Source: Thioalkalivibrio sp.
GTDB lineage: Bacteria > Pseudomonadota > Gammaproteobacteria > Ectothiorhodospirales > Ectothiorhodospiraceae
Assembly (NCBI GenBank): GCA_003553165.1
Contig: PUOZ01000125.1
Coordinates: 1 to 10,079 of the forward strand
Direction of reading: 5' to 3'
DNA length: 10,079 nucleotides
Under the pieces are notes generated by a model that did not search any database, was not told the DNA's origin, and saw only the letters and a list, made by a program, of their open reading frames with translations. This document shows, piece by piece, positions 1-5,648 of this stretch (position 1 is its first letter; each line of letters begins with the position of its first letter). Made by a program: the position numbers and the translations under genes.

Positions 1-893
1 TGTTCATGGTGTCCTTCGGGATCAAGGCGGCGGCGTTCCCGTTCTTCTTCTGGCTGCCGGCGTCGTATCACACGCCGAAGGTCGCGGTCTCGGCGCTGTT
101 CGCGGGCATGCTGACCAAGGTTGGTGTGTACGCGCTGTACCGTGTATTTACGCTGATCTTCAACCAGGACGTCGACTACACGCACGAGATCCTGCTGTGG
201 ATCGCGATGCTGACCATGCTGACCGGCGTGCTCGGCGCTGCGGCGCAGTTCGAGTTCCGGCGCATCCTGTCCTTCCACATCATCAGCCAGATCGGGTACA
301 TGATCCTGGGGCTCGCGTTGTTCACACCGCTCGCGATCGTGGGCGGGGTGTTCTACATCATGCACCACATCATCGTGAAGGCGAATCTGTTCCTGATCAG
401 TGGTTTGACCTATCAACTGAAGGGATCGCACGAGCTCAAGGAGCTGGGCGGGCTGTACCGTTCGCACCCGGTGCTGGGGGTGTTGTTCATGGTGCCCGCG
501 CTGTCGCTGGCCGGCCTGCCGCCACTGTCCGGATTCTTCGCCAAGTTCATCATCATCCGCGCCGGCATCGAGGTCGAGGCCTGGCTGGCGGTGGCGGTGG
601 CGCTGGTGGTCGGTCTGCTGACACTGTATTCGATGGTGAAGATCTGGAACGAGGTATTCTGGAAAGCGCAGCCCGCGGGCGTCGGGCCGGCCCCCACGCC
701 CGCCCGGTCCCTGTTCTGGATGTGGCCGCCGATCGTCGGCCTGGCGCTGATGACGGTGATGATTGGCCTCTACGGCCAGCCGATCTTCGAGATGGCCGAG
801 TTGTCGGCCGAGCAGCTGCTTGACACCTCGCGGTACATCGAGGCGGTGCTTGGTGCGGACTACGTCGAGTCCCTGCAGGAGATGCGGCGATGA
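1..893 (+). CDS. mrpD: Mrp/Mnh Na+/H+ antiporter subunit D (5'-truncated)
   Basis: This is the C-terminal ~297 residues of a proton-translocating antiporter subunit of the Mrp (Mnh/Sha) complex in the inner membrane. The family is related to the membrane subunits of respiratory complex I. The reading frame is already open at the window edge (first full codon at 3), so the start lies upstream; full-length MrpD is about 500 residues. Visible family marks are FGIKAA followed by FFFWLPASYHTPKVAVSAL, the membrane lysine in LTKVGVYALYR, the SFHIISQIGYMILG helix, and the HHIIVKANLFL segment with the His and Lys of the proton pathway. The rest is a series of hydrophobic helices, ending with a short soluble tail. 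It overlaps mrpE by 4 bp (ATGA at 890-893), as expected for translational coupling. Subunit D rather than A is preferred because mrpE, mrpF and mrpG follow directly. Confidence 0.93.
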   Translation, partial: FMVSFGIKAAAFPFFFWLPASYHTPKVAVSALFAGMLTKVGVYALYRVFTLIFNQDVDYTHEILLWIAMLTMLTGVLGAAAQFEFRRILSFHIISQIGYMILGLALFTPLAIVGGVFYIMHHIIVKANLFLISGLTYQLKGSHELKELGGLYRSHPVLGVLFMVPALSLAGLPPLSGFFAKFIIIRAGIEVEAWLAVAVALVVGLLTLYSMVKIWNEVFWKAQPAGVGPAPTPARSLFWMWPPIVGLALMTVMIGLYGQPIFEMAELSAEQLLDTSRYIEAVLGADYVESLQEMRR

Positions 894-1363
894 TCGCGCT
901 GATCTGGAACATCGCGCTGGCGCTGATCTGGATGGCGCTTACCGGTTCCTTCACCGGTGCCAATCTGGTGCTCGGTTTCGTGCTGGGCTACGTGGTGCTC
1001 GCGCTCACGCTCGGGCGCAAGCCGGGATTCCGGAAATACCTGTTGAAGGTGCCGCAGTTCTTCGCGTTTCTCGGCTATTTCTTCTGGGAGTTGCTCCTCT
1101 CGAACCTCAAGGTTGCCTACGATGTGCTGACCCCGACGCATCACATGTGCCCCGGCGTGATTGCGATGCCGCTGGACGCCGAGACCGACGGCGAAATCAC
1201 CATCGTGGCCAACCTGATTTCGCTGACCCCCGGGACGCTGAGCCTGGACGTGTCGAGCGACAAGAAAGTGCTCTATATCCACGTGATGTATCTGGACGAC
1301 CGCGACGCGGTGATCCGGAGCATCAAGGTCCTGGAAGCCCGTGCGCTCCAGGTGTTGCGCTGA
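890..1363 (+). CDS. mrpE: Mrp/Mnh antiporter subunit E
   Basis: A 157-residue inner-membrane protein of the Mrp Na+/H+ antiporter, at the usual length for MrpE. Two or three N-terminal hydrophobic helices (residues about 4-42 and 55-71) are followed by a cytoplasmic domain. That domain carries the MrpE signature [15 protein letters not shown] (residues 107-121) and the strand [13 protein letters not shown] (125-137). MrpE helps assembly and full activity of the complex and does not transport on its own. The ATG at 890 overlaps the mrpD stop and is preceded by AGGAG at 877-881, a spacing of 8 nt, so the start is well supported. It is the second gene of the visible part of the operon. Confidence 0.94.
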   Translation: MIALIWNIALALIWMALTGSFTGANLVLGFVLGYVVLALTLGRKPGFRKYLLKVPQFFAFLGYFFWELLLSNLKVAYDVLTPTHHMCPGVIAMPLDAETDGEITIVANLISLTPGTLSLDVSSDKKVLYIHVMYLDDRDAVIRSIKVLEARALQVLR

Positions 1364-1372
1364 GGGACCGAT

Positions 1373-1648
1373 ATGTTCGACTACGCGATCTTCGTCGCCT
1401 ACGCGCTGCTCAGTCTGGCACTGGTGCTGAGTTTCGTGCGCCTCGTTCTGGGACCATCGCTTCCCGATCGCGTGGTGGCGCTTGAGCTTCTCGCATCGCT
1501 GACCGTGGGCTTCATCGGCGTCGCGGTAGTGTCCACCGGGCGGTCCGCGTTTCTGGACGTGGCGATGGTGTTGGCGTTGACCGCATTTCTTGCGGCGATC
1601 GCCTTCGCACGCTATCTCGAGAAGGGAGGGCATCGCCTCAATGATTGA
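1373..1648 (+). CDS. mrpF: Mrp/Mnh antiporter subunit F
   Basis: A small (91-residue) membrane protein with three predicted hydrophobic helices (about residues 4-27, 36-55 and 61-81), which is the normal size and shape of MrpF. The conserved family element PDRVVALELL is at residues 31-40, and LDVA follows at 61-64. The ATG lies 9 bp after the mrpE stop, with GAGGGA (1362-1367) as ribosome-binding site overlapping that stop. Its own stop overlaps the mrpG start by 8 bp. It is a required subunit of the hetero-oligomeric Na+/H+ antiporter. Confidence 0.93.
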   Translation: MFDYAIFVAYALLSLALVLSFVRLVLGPSLPDRVVALELLASLTVGFIGVAVVSTGRSAFLDVAMVLALTAFLAAIAFARYLEKGGHRLND

Positions 1649-2063
1649 GATACTGACGGCCGTTTTCCTGGTGGCCGGAGCCGGTTTCATGCTGATCGCC
1701 GCACTTGGGTTGCTGCGCATGCCGGATCTCCTGACCCGCATGCATGCGACGACCAAGGCGGGTGTGCTGGGTGCCGGCCTGATCATGGTGGGTGCCGCGA
1801 TCTTCATCGGCCAGCTGACGGTGGTCGTCAAGGCCGTGGCCGTGATCGCGTTCCTCATCCTCACCGCTCCGGTGGCTGCGCACGCGATCGGCAGGGCGGG
1901 GTACTTCATGGGCGTGCCGCTGTGGTCACAGACGCATACCGATGAACTCGAGGGGCGCTACGATCCAGAGACCCACATCCTCGCTTCGTCGTCGGAGAAG
2001 CCTTCCGGGAACGATGGCCAGGTGCCGCGCGAGACTTCGGGCAGCGACAGACAGGAGCCGTGA
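1641..2063 (+). CDS. mrpG: Mrp/Mnh antiporter subunit G
   Basis: A 140-residue protein, last gene of the Mrp operon. I chose the ATG at 1641 because MIEILTAVFL begins the first membrane helix, GGAGGG at 1625-1630 gives a ribosome-binding site 10 nt upstream, and upstream extension would only read into mrpF. Family marks are LLRMPDLLTRMHATTKAGVLG (residues 24-44) and FLILTAPVAAHAIGRAGY (71-88), with three hydrophobic helices. The last ~45 residues, from about THTDELEGRYDPETH, form a hydrophilic tail rich in Ser, Glu, Asp and Gly. Most MrpG proteins are nearer 100-120 residues, so this tail is long. The gene overlaps mrpF by 8 bp. Confidence 0.92.
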   Translation: MIEILTAVFLVAGAGFMLIAALGLLRMPDLLTRMHATTKAGVLGAGLIMVGAAIFIGQLTVVVKAVAVIAFLILTAPVAAHAIGRAGYFMGVPLWSQTHTDELEGRYDPETHILASSSEKPSGNDGQVPRETSGSDRQEP

Positions 2064-2092
2064 ACCTTAGGGTGCTGCGGCAACGTCGTCAC

Positions 2093-2133
2093 GCCACCCC
2101 CGCCCCCGAAGGGCGGGTTAGCCCGGACGGTGG
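2093..2133 (+). repeat. GC-rich nested hairpin between mrpG and lpxD
   Basis: CCCGCCC (2099-2105) pairs with GGGCGGG (2111-2117) across a 5-nt loop, a 7 bp stem. Outer CCACC (2094-2098) can pair with GGTGG (2129-2133). It lies 35 bp after mrpG and ends 45 bp before lpxD. Only TTA follows the inner stem, so it is not a textbook rho-independent terminator, but it is a reasonable transcription attenuator or terminator for the Mrp operon. The CCCGAAGGGCG stretch (2105-2115) also occurs inside the palindromic repeat at 3425-3454, so it may be a degenerate copy of that repeat family. Confidence 0.45.
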
Positions 2134-2177
2134 TTGCAGCTCAACGATCAACAACAAACGGCACAACCGGGGGCAAC

Positions 2178-3203
2178 GTGGAATTCAGCTTGGGGGATTT
2201 GGCCGAGAGACTGGGCGTCGAGCTGAGTGGCGATCCCCGTCGTCCGATCCAAGGGATCAGCGCCCTGGACTCCAGCAAGCCCGGTACCATCAGCTTTCTG
2301 GCGCATTCCCGCTATCGTCACCATCTGCGCGGGACCCGTGCCGCTGCGGTCATCCTGACGCAGGAGGAACGTCAGCACTGTCCGGTCGATGCGCTGATCA
2401 GTGCCGCACCCTATCTCTGTTATGCCCGCCTCACCGCACTGTTTGCCCCCCGGTTTGCCGCCGTTGAGCCCATTCATCCGAGCGCCGTGGTCGATCCCGG
2501 CGCCAGCCTGGGCGCGGGGGTGCGGATCGGTGCCAATGCGGTGGTCGGCGACGGGGTGACACTGGGCGAGGGGGTGGAGATCGGCCCCGGCTCTGTGGTG
2601 TTGCAGGGCAGCCGTATCGGTGCCTCCAGCCGTCTGATGCCGAATGTCACCGTCTATCATGACTGCATGATTGGTGAACGGGTCCTGATCCACAGTGGTG
2701 CGGTGATCGGCAGTGACGGCTTCGGGTTCGCCCAGGATGGCAAGGAGTGGGTCAAGATCCACCAGCTGGGCCGGGTGGTGATCGGTAATGACGTGGAGAT
2801 CGGGGCCAACACCTGTGTCGACAGGGGCGCCATCGAAGATACGCTGATCGGCGATGGGGCCAAGCTCGACAACCTGATCCAGGTGGCGCACAACGTCAAG
2901 GTGGGCGCCCGTACGGTGATGGCCGGTTGCGTGGGGATCGCCGGGAGCGTGGATATCGGCGAGGACTGCGCGCTGGGCGGTGGCGTCGGCGTTGCCGGCC
3001 ACCTGAGTATTCCCCCCGGCACCAAGGTCATGGGGATGTCGCTGGTGAGCAGTTCGCCACCCGAGCCGGGTGTCTATGCCGGAGGTCTGCCGGCAGCAAA
3101 GCGCGGGGATTGGCAACGCAATGCCTTGCGCTTCCGTCAGCTCGATGGCATCGCCAAGCGTCTGCATAAGCTGGAAAAGGCGCTGGAAGAAGGGCGGACG
3201 TGA
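2178..3203 (+). CDS. lpxD: UDP-3-O-acylglucosamine N-acyltransferase
   Basis: LpxD adds the second, N-linked hydroxyacyl chain from acyl-ACP to UDP-3-O-acylglucosamine in lipid A synthesis, and works as a cytoplasmic trimer. The GTG at 2178 gives 341 residues, the same length as E. coli LpxD, and starts VEFSLGDLAERLG like the family N-terminus. An upstream GTG at 2130 would add 16 unconvincing residues. The N-terminal uridine-binding domain (about 1-97) is followed by a long left-handed beta-helix of hexapeptide repeats (about 98-290; e.g. IGANAVVGDGVTLGEGVEIG). The motif IQVAHNVKVG holds the catalytic base, His238 here and His239 in E. coli. The C-terminal helix carrying KRLHKLEKALEE matches the family's coiled end. 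Only a GGGGG-type weak ribosome-binding site is seen. The gene stands alone, without bamA, skp, fabZ, lpxA or lpxB, so it could be a second paralogue. Confidence 0.93.
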   Translation: MEFSLGDLAERLGVELSGDPRRPIQGISALDSSKPGTISFLAHSRYRHHLRGTRAAAVILTQEERQHCPVDALISAAPYLCYARLTALFAPRFAAVEPIHPSAVVDPGASLGAGVRIGANAVVGDGVTLGEGVEIGPGSVVLQGSRIGASSRLMPNVTVYHDCMIGERVLIHSGAVIGSDGFGFAQDGKEWVKIHQLGRVVIGNDVEIGANTCVDRGAIEDTLIGDGAKLDNLIQVAHNVKVGARTVMAGCVGIAGSVDIGEDCALGGGVGVAGHLSIPPGTKVMGMSLVSSSPPEPGVYAGGLPAAKRGDWQRNALRFRQLDGIAKRLHKLEKALEEGRT

Positions 3204-3363
3204 CCTGCGTGCCGAAGGCCGACGCCCTCGGGTCGCGTTGTGGAATAGGAACTCCCGTATGAACCACTGGCAGAGAAAGGAAGCGGGACCGGCCCCGCGG
3301 TTGATGACGGGGGCGTGTAACGCCGACGAGGCCACTGGCGGTCACGCCGCAGGGCCAACCCCT

Positions 3364-3389
3364 GTCGGGTTACCCTGCGCCAACCCGAC
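3364..3389. repeat. Palindromic repeat, copy A (GTCGGGTT...AACCCGAC)
   Basis: Perfect 8 bp arms, GTCGGGTT (3364-3371) and AACCCGAC (3382-3389), flank a 10-nt spacer. The arms are identical to those of copy B 61 bp away, while the spacers differ. This marks a dispersed REP-like palindromic element and not chance. Similar 'CGGGTTA...TAACCCG' elements are common in high-GC proteobacterial intergenic DNA (from general knowledge). Confidence 0.75.
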
Positions 3390-3424
3390 CTACGCGACTA
3401 TGTGGTCACACCGCACGACCGTAA

Positions 3425-3454
3425 GTCGGGTTAGCCCGAAGGGCGTAACCCGAC
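3425..3454. repeat. Palindromic repeat, copy B, strong hairpin
   Basis: Arms GTCGGGTTA (3425-3433) and TAACCCGAC (3446-3454) pair perfectly over 9 bp. An inner GCCC (3434-3437) pairs with GGGC (3441-3444), closing a 3-nt loop with one bulged G (3445). It lies 13 bp past the stop of the minus-strand gene and 221 bp past lpxD, so it is well placed to act as a bidirectional transcription barrier or 3'-end stabiliser. There is no T-tract on either side. Confidence 0.78.
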
Positions 3455-3467
3455 ATCGCGCCTTGGC

Positions 3468-3917
3468 TCAGGCCGCGTACCGGGCCTTGGCTTCGCGGGC
3501 CGCCCTGGCCTCGGCGTCGGAGTAGGCCTTGCCCGACCACAGCATCTCGTAGGCGATCTCCTCGTTGCCATTCTCGCAGAGGTCGAGCACCTCGCGGAAC
3601 AGCGGCTGGAAGGTCTCGCTGCGGTGCGATGCCTCGTGTTCCTCGAACGACTTCCAGAACGTGATGATCAGGGCCTCGCGGTCCTTCAGCGGGCTGTCCA
3701 CCGGCTGGCCGATGGTCGAGCCCTCGTTCGAAACGGCACCGGAATTCATGGCCACGAACCCACCGACAAACCCTGTGTCGGAGTGGTAGGTCTTCACGTT
3801 CTCGCAGAGCATCGCGACGCGTTCCTGAAGATCGTCCACCGTGTATTCCGGCTTGATGATCACGCGATTGAGGGTCACGACACCATCGGGCGGAAAGTTG
3901 CTGATGAGCTGACTCAT
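3468..3917 (-). CDS. Single-domain SOR-like dimeric alpha/beta-barrel protein
   Basis: The gene encodes 149 residues without a signal peptide or membrane segment, so the product is probably cytoplasmic. The ATG at 3917 is chosen because AAAGGAGG (3930-3923) sits 5 nt upstream; an in-frame ATG at 3947 lies inside a 5'-UTR hairpin and lacks a site. The middle of the protein resembles the ABM-like dimeric alpha/beta-barrel fold, and more specifically half of sulfur oxygenase reductase (SOR). TGFVGGFVAMNSG (48-60), TFWKSFEEHEASHR (86-99), LFR (106-108) and EEIAYE (119-124) match in order SOR's GFVGF, TFWKDWKDHEEMHR, LFR and WEPIYE. His94, His98 and Glu120 fall on SOR's iron ligands His86, His90 and Glu114. 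Cys38 lies near the place of SOR's essential Cys31, offset by about three residues. SOR itself is about 310 residues with two such halves, so this is half-length. The alignment is from memory; the reaction and substrate are unknown. A general ABM monooxygenase or heme/iron-binding protein is the alternative. Confidence 0.6.
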   Translation of the reverse strand: MSQLISNFPPDGVVTLNRVIIKPEYTVDDLQERVAMLCENVKTYHSDTGFVGGFVAMNSGAVSNEGSTIGQPVDSPLKDREALIITFWKSFEEHEASHRSETFQPLFREVLDLCENGNEEIAYEMLWSGKAYSDAEARAAREAKARYAA

Positions 3918-3940
3918 GACTGCCTCCTTTTCGGCAACAA

Positions 3941-3954
3941 GCCCCATGCGGGGC
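3941..3954 (-). other. Hairpin in the 5' UTR of the SOR-like gene
   Basis: GCCCC (3941-3945) and GGGGC (3950-3954) form a perfect 5 bp GC stem with a 4-nt loop. It lies 24 bp upstream of the start codon and 11 bp upstream of the ribosome-binding site on the minus-strand transcript. No T-tract follows, so it is not a terminator; it could stabilise the mRNA or adjust ribosome access. Confidence 0.4.
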
Positions 3955-3977
3955 GTTTCAGTACTTGGTTGAGTGCT

Positions 3978-4005
3978 AATATAAAAGACCTAGTAGAATA
4001 GTCAA
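3978..4005 (-). promoter_or_regulatory. Candidate sigma-70 promoter of the SOR-like gene
   Basis: On the minus strand, TTGACT (4005-4000) matches the -35 consensus at 5 of 6 positions and TATATT (3983-3978) matches the -10 at 5 of 6, with a 16 bp spacer. Transcription would begin near 3971 and leave a ~54-nt leader. The element sits in an AT-rich patch that stands out from the GC-rich surroundings. The left part of an IscR-type (Rrf2 family) operator can be seen over the -35 region, at 3985-4009; see findings. Confidence 0.6.
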
Positions 4006-4031
4006 GAATTCCCCTGCGGCTTGCGGACCAT

Positions 4032-4037
4032 TACACT
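4032..4037 (+). promoter_or_regulatory. Weak -10-like element TACACT before mazG
   Basis: TACACT (4 of 6 matches to the -10 consensus, within TTACACT) ends 7 nt before the mazG ATG. No good -35 is visible. If used, the transcript would start at or almost at the start codon, giving a leaderless mRNA, which would fit the lack of a Shine-Dalgarno sequence. Confidence 0.25.
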
Positions 4038-4044
4038 CCCCAAC

Positions 4045-4863
4045 ATGGACATCCACGACTCCGATCCACTGCGCCGCCTTCGCGCCATCATGGCGCGGCT
4101 GCGCGATCCCGATGGCGGCTGCCCCTGGGATCGTGCGCAAACGCCCGGATCGATCGTCCCCTTCACGCTGGAGGAGGCCTACGAGGTCGGCGAGGCCATC
4201 GCCAGCGGAGAGCCCGAAGCCATCCAGGGCGAGCTCGGAGACCTGCTCTTCCAGGTGGTTTTCCAGGCGCGCCTGGGCGAGGAGGCCGGCGATTTCGACT
4301 TCGACGACATCGCGCGCGCGATTGGCGACAAGTTGCTGCGCCGGCACCCACATGTGTTCGGCGATGCCGAGTTCGCCGAGGACCACGAGCGGGAAGCGGC
4401 CTGGGAATCGGCCAAGGCCGACGAGCGCAGCGAGCGCGACCGGCACAGCGCCCTGGATGACATCCCGCTGGCGATGCCGGCGCTGGCGCGCGCCCAGAAG
4501 CTTCAGCGCCGGGCGCGGCGGGTCGGCTTCGACTGGCACGAAGCGGCCGCGGTAATCGACAAGATCCGCGAGGAGATCGGCGAGGTCCAGGCCGAGTTCG
4601 AGCAAGGCGCCATGCCCGAACGCCTTACGGACGAGGTGGGTGACGTGCTGTTCACCGTGGTGAACTGGGCGCGGCACCTGGGCGTGGATGCAGAGACCGC
4701 ACTGCGCGGCAGCAACCGCAAGTTCGAGCGTCGCTTCCGAGCAATGGAAACCCTGGCCGAAGCAGACGGTCGGGGGATGAACGATCTGAGCCTGGACGAA
4801 CTCGAAGCCCTTTGGGCCGAGGCGAAGCGCTCGGAAGGAAAGGGTCCGTCGAACCACCTTTGA
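4045..4863 (+). CDS. mazG: Nucleoside triphosphate pyrophosphohydrolase MazG
   Basis: MazG cleaves (d)NTPs to the monophosphate and pyrophosphate. It is linked to removal of abnormal nucleotides and, in E. coli, to tempering of ppGpp signalling. The 272-residue product has the standard two tandem MazG domains. The first carries CPWDRAQT (about 27-34), then LEEAYE (42-47) and GELGD (62-66), which give the acidic Mg2+ site. The linker region holds RRHPHVF and the family element HSALDDIP. The second domain has EEIGEV (176-181), DEVGD (196-200), VNWARHLG, and KFERRFR (226-232). Catalysis in E. coli MazG depends on the C-terminal domain, whose acidic residues are intact here. The ATG at 4045 aligns with E. 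coli MazG; no clear Shine-Dalgarno precedes it. The gene is divergent from the SOR-like gene, and an oxidoreductase follows 14 bp after its stop. Confidence 0.95.
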   Translation: MDIHDSDPLRRLRAIMARLRDPDGGCPWDRAQTPGSIVPFTLEEAYEVGEAIASGEPEAIQGELGDLLFQVVFQARLGEEAGDFDFDDIARAIGDKLLRRHPHVFGDAEFAEDHEREAAWESAKADERSERDRHSALDDIPLAMPALARAQKLQRRARRVGFDWHEAAAVIDKIREEIGEVQAEFEQGAMPERLTDEVGDVLFTVVNWARHLGVDAETALRGSNRKFERRFRAMETLAEADGRGMNDLSLDELEALWAEAKRSEGKGPSNHL

Positions 4864-4877
4864 CGCAAGGATTCCCC

Positions 4878-5603
4878 ATGTCACACGTACTGGAAGTACC
4901 CGATCACTTCATGTCGGCCCGAATCGAGCGGATCGAGCAGGTTACGCCGTTGATCAAGGTCTTCACCCTGGCAGCCGATCCACTGCGCTTCCGCTCGCGG
5001 GCGGGTCAGTGGGTGGATCTCGCGATCCCTACCGCCGGCGAGCCCCTGGTCGGCGGGTATTCCGTGGTCTCCGCGCCCAGCGCCGACGGTCGCCTGCAGC
5101 TTGCGATCAAGTATGCCGATCACCACGCGGCCACACATCACCTCCACACTGTGAGCCGGATCGGCGACGAGGTCTTCGTGACGGCCGGGCAGGGCCCGTT
5201 TTATTTCGAGCCCGGGATGAGTCGGGAAGTGGTGCTGCTGGGCGCCGGTATCGGCGTCACCCCCTTGATGAGCATCCTGCGTTTCATCCACGCCGAGGCG
5301 CCCGACGTCCATGTGCACCTCGTCTACAGCGTGGCATCGCGGCGCGAGGTGCTGTTCGCCGGGGAACTCGCCCAAATCTCCCGCTCGCCCAACATCGACG
5401 TGACTCTCACGGTGACCCGCGACGCCGAGGACTGGCGCGGGCACACGGGGCGCATCAGTCATCCACTGCTCGAGTCCCTGAACCTGTCTCGGGAGGCGCT
5501 GTACTACTTCTGCGGCTCGCGCGAATTCATCGAGGATATGACCGACCTGCTCGGCGAGTGGGGCATCCCCGAGCAACAGCTCAAGTACGAGAAGTGGTGG
5601 TGA
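4878..5603 (+). CDS. FNR-type FAD/NAD(P)-binding oxidoreductase, OXNAD1-like
   Basis: A 241-residue soluble flavoprotein reductase of the ferredoxin-NADP+ reductase superfamily. The N-terminal half (about 12-110) is the FAD-binding barrel with AGQWVDL (42-48) and GGYSVVSAPS (59-68), where the family usually has RxYS. The C-terminal half (about 116-241) is the NAD(P) domain with LGAGIGVTPLMSILR (121-135), VYSVASRREVLF (149-160), YYFCGS (209-214) and a terminal EKWW. The ending and length resemble the OXNAD1 group, whose physiological partner is poorly known. No 2Fe-2S domain is fused, so electrons would pass to a separate partner. The ATG at 4878 has AAGGA (4867-4871) 6 nt upstream. The gene very likely forms a transcription unit with mazG and ends 45 bp from the convergent nadC. 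Confidence 0.85.
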   Translation: MSHVLEVPDHFMSARIERIEQVTPLIKVFTLAADPLRFRSRAGQWVDLAIPTAGEPLVGGYSVVSAPSADGRLQLAIKYADHHAATHHLHTVSRIGDEVFVTAGQGPFYFEPGMSREVVLLGAGIGVTPLMSILRFIHAEAPDVHVHLVYSVASRREVLFAGELAQISRSPNIDVTLTVTRDAEDWRGHTGRISHPLLESLNLSREALYYFCGSREFIEDMTDLLGEWGIPEQQLKYEKWW

Positions 5604-5648
5604 TTCAAGGTGCCGCGGATTCTACGATCCACGTAGGCGACCGAGGAC

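Larger units (their letters stand above)
3204..3467. other. Convergent intergenic region, no gene
   Basis: This gap separates lpxD (+) and the convergent SOR-like gene (-). Positions 3204-3360 show no convincing gene. A frame with an ATG at 3259 exists, but it reads through the palindromic repeats and antisense into the neighbour. Positions 3364-3454 hold the two palindromic repeats listed separately. Confidence 0.6.

Noticed and set aside
2148..3335. 395-residue open frame on the minus strand across lpxD
   Set aside because: It is fully antisense to a clear LpxD and has the His/Asp/Gly-rich composition of a shadow frame in GC-rich DNA, with no family motif.
3259..3525. Small plus-strand frame starting MNHWQRKE with AGGA upstream
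   Set aside because: It reads through both palindromic repeats and into the antisense of the SOR-like gene, and has no recognisable domain.
3918..3947. Upstream ATG at 3947 as start of the SOR-like gene
   Set aside because: It lies within the GC hairpin, lacks a ribosome-binding site, and the ATG at 3917 has AAAGGAGG at good spacing.
4045..4863. MazG as the antitoxin-linked part of a toxin-antitoxin or defence locus
   Set aside because: No mazE/mazF or relA neighbour is present, and the two-domain housekeeping form is standard.
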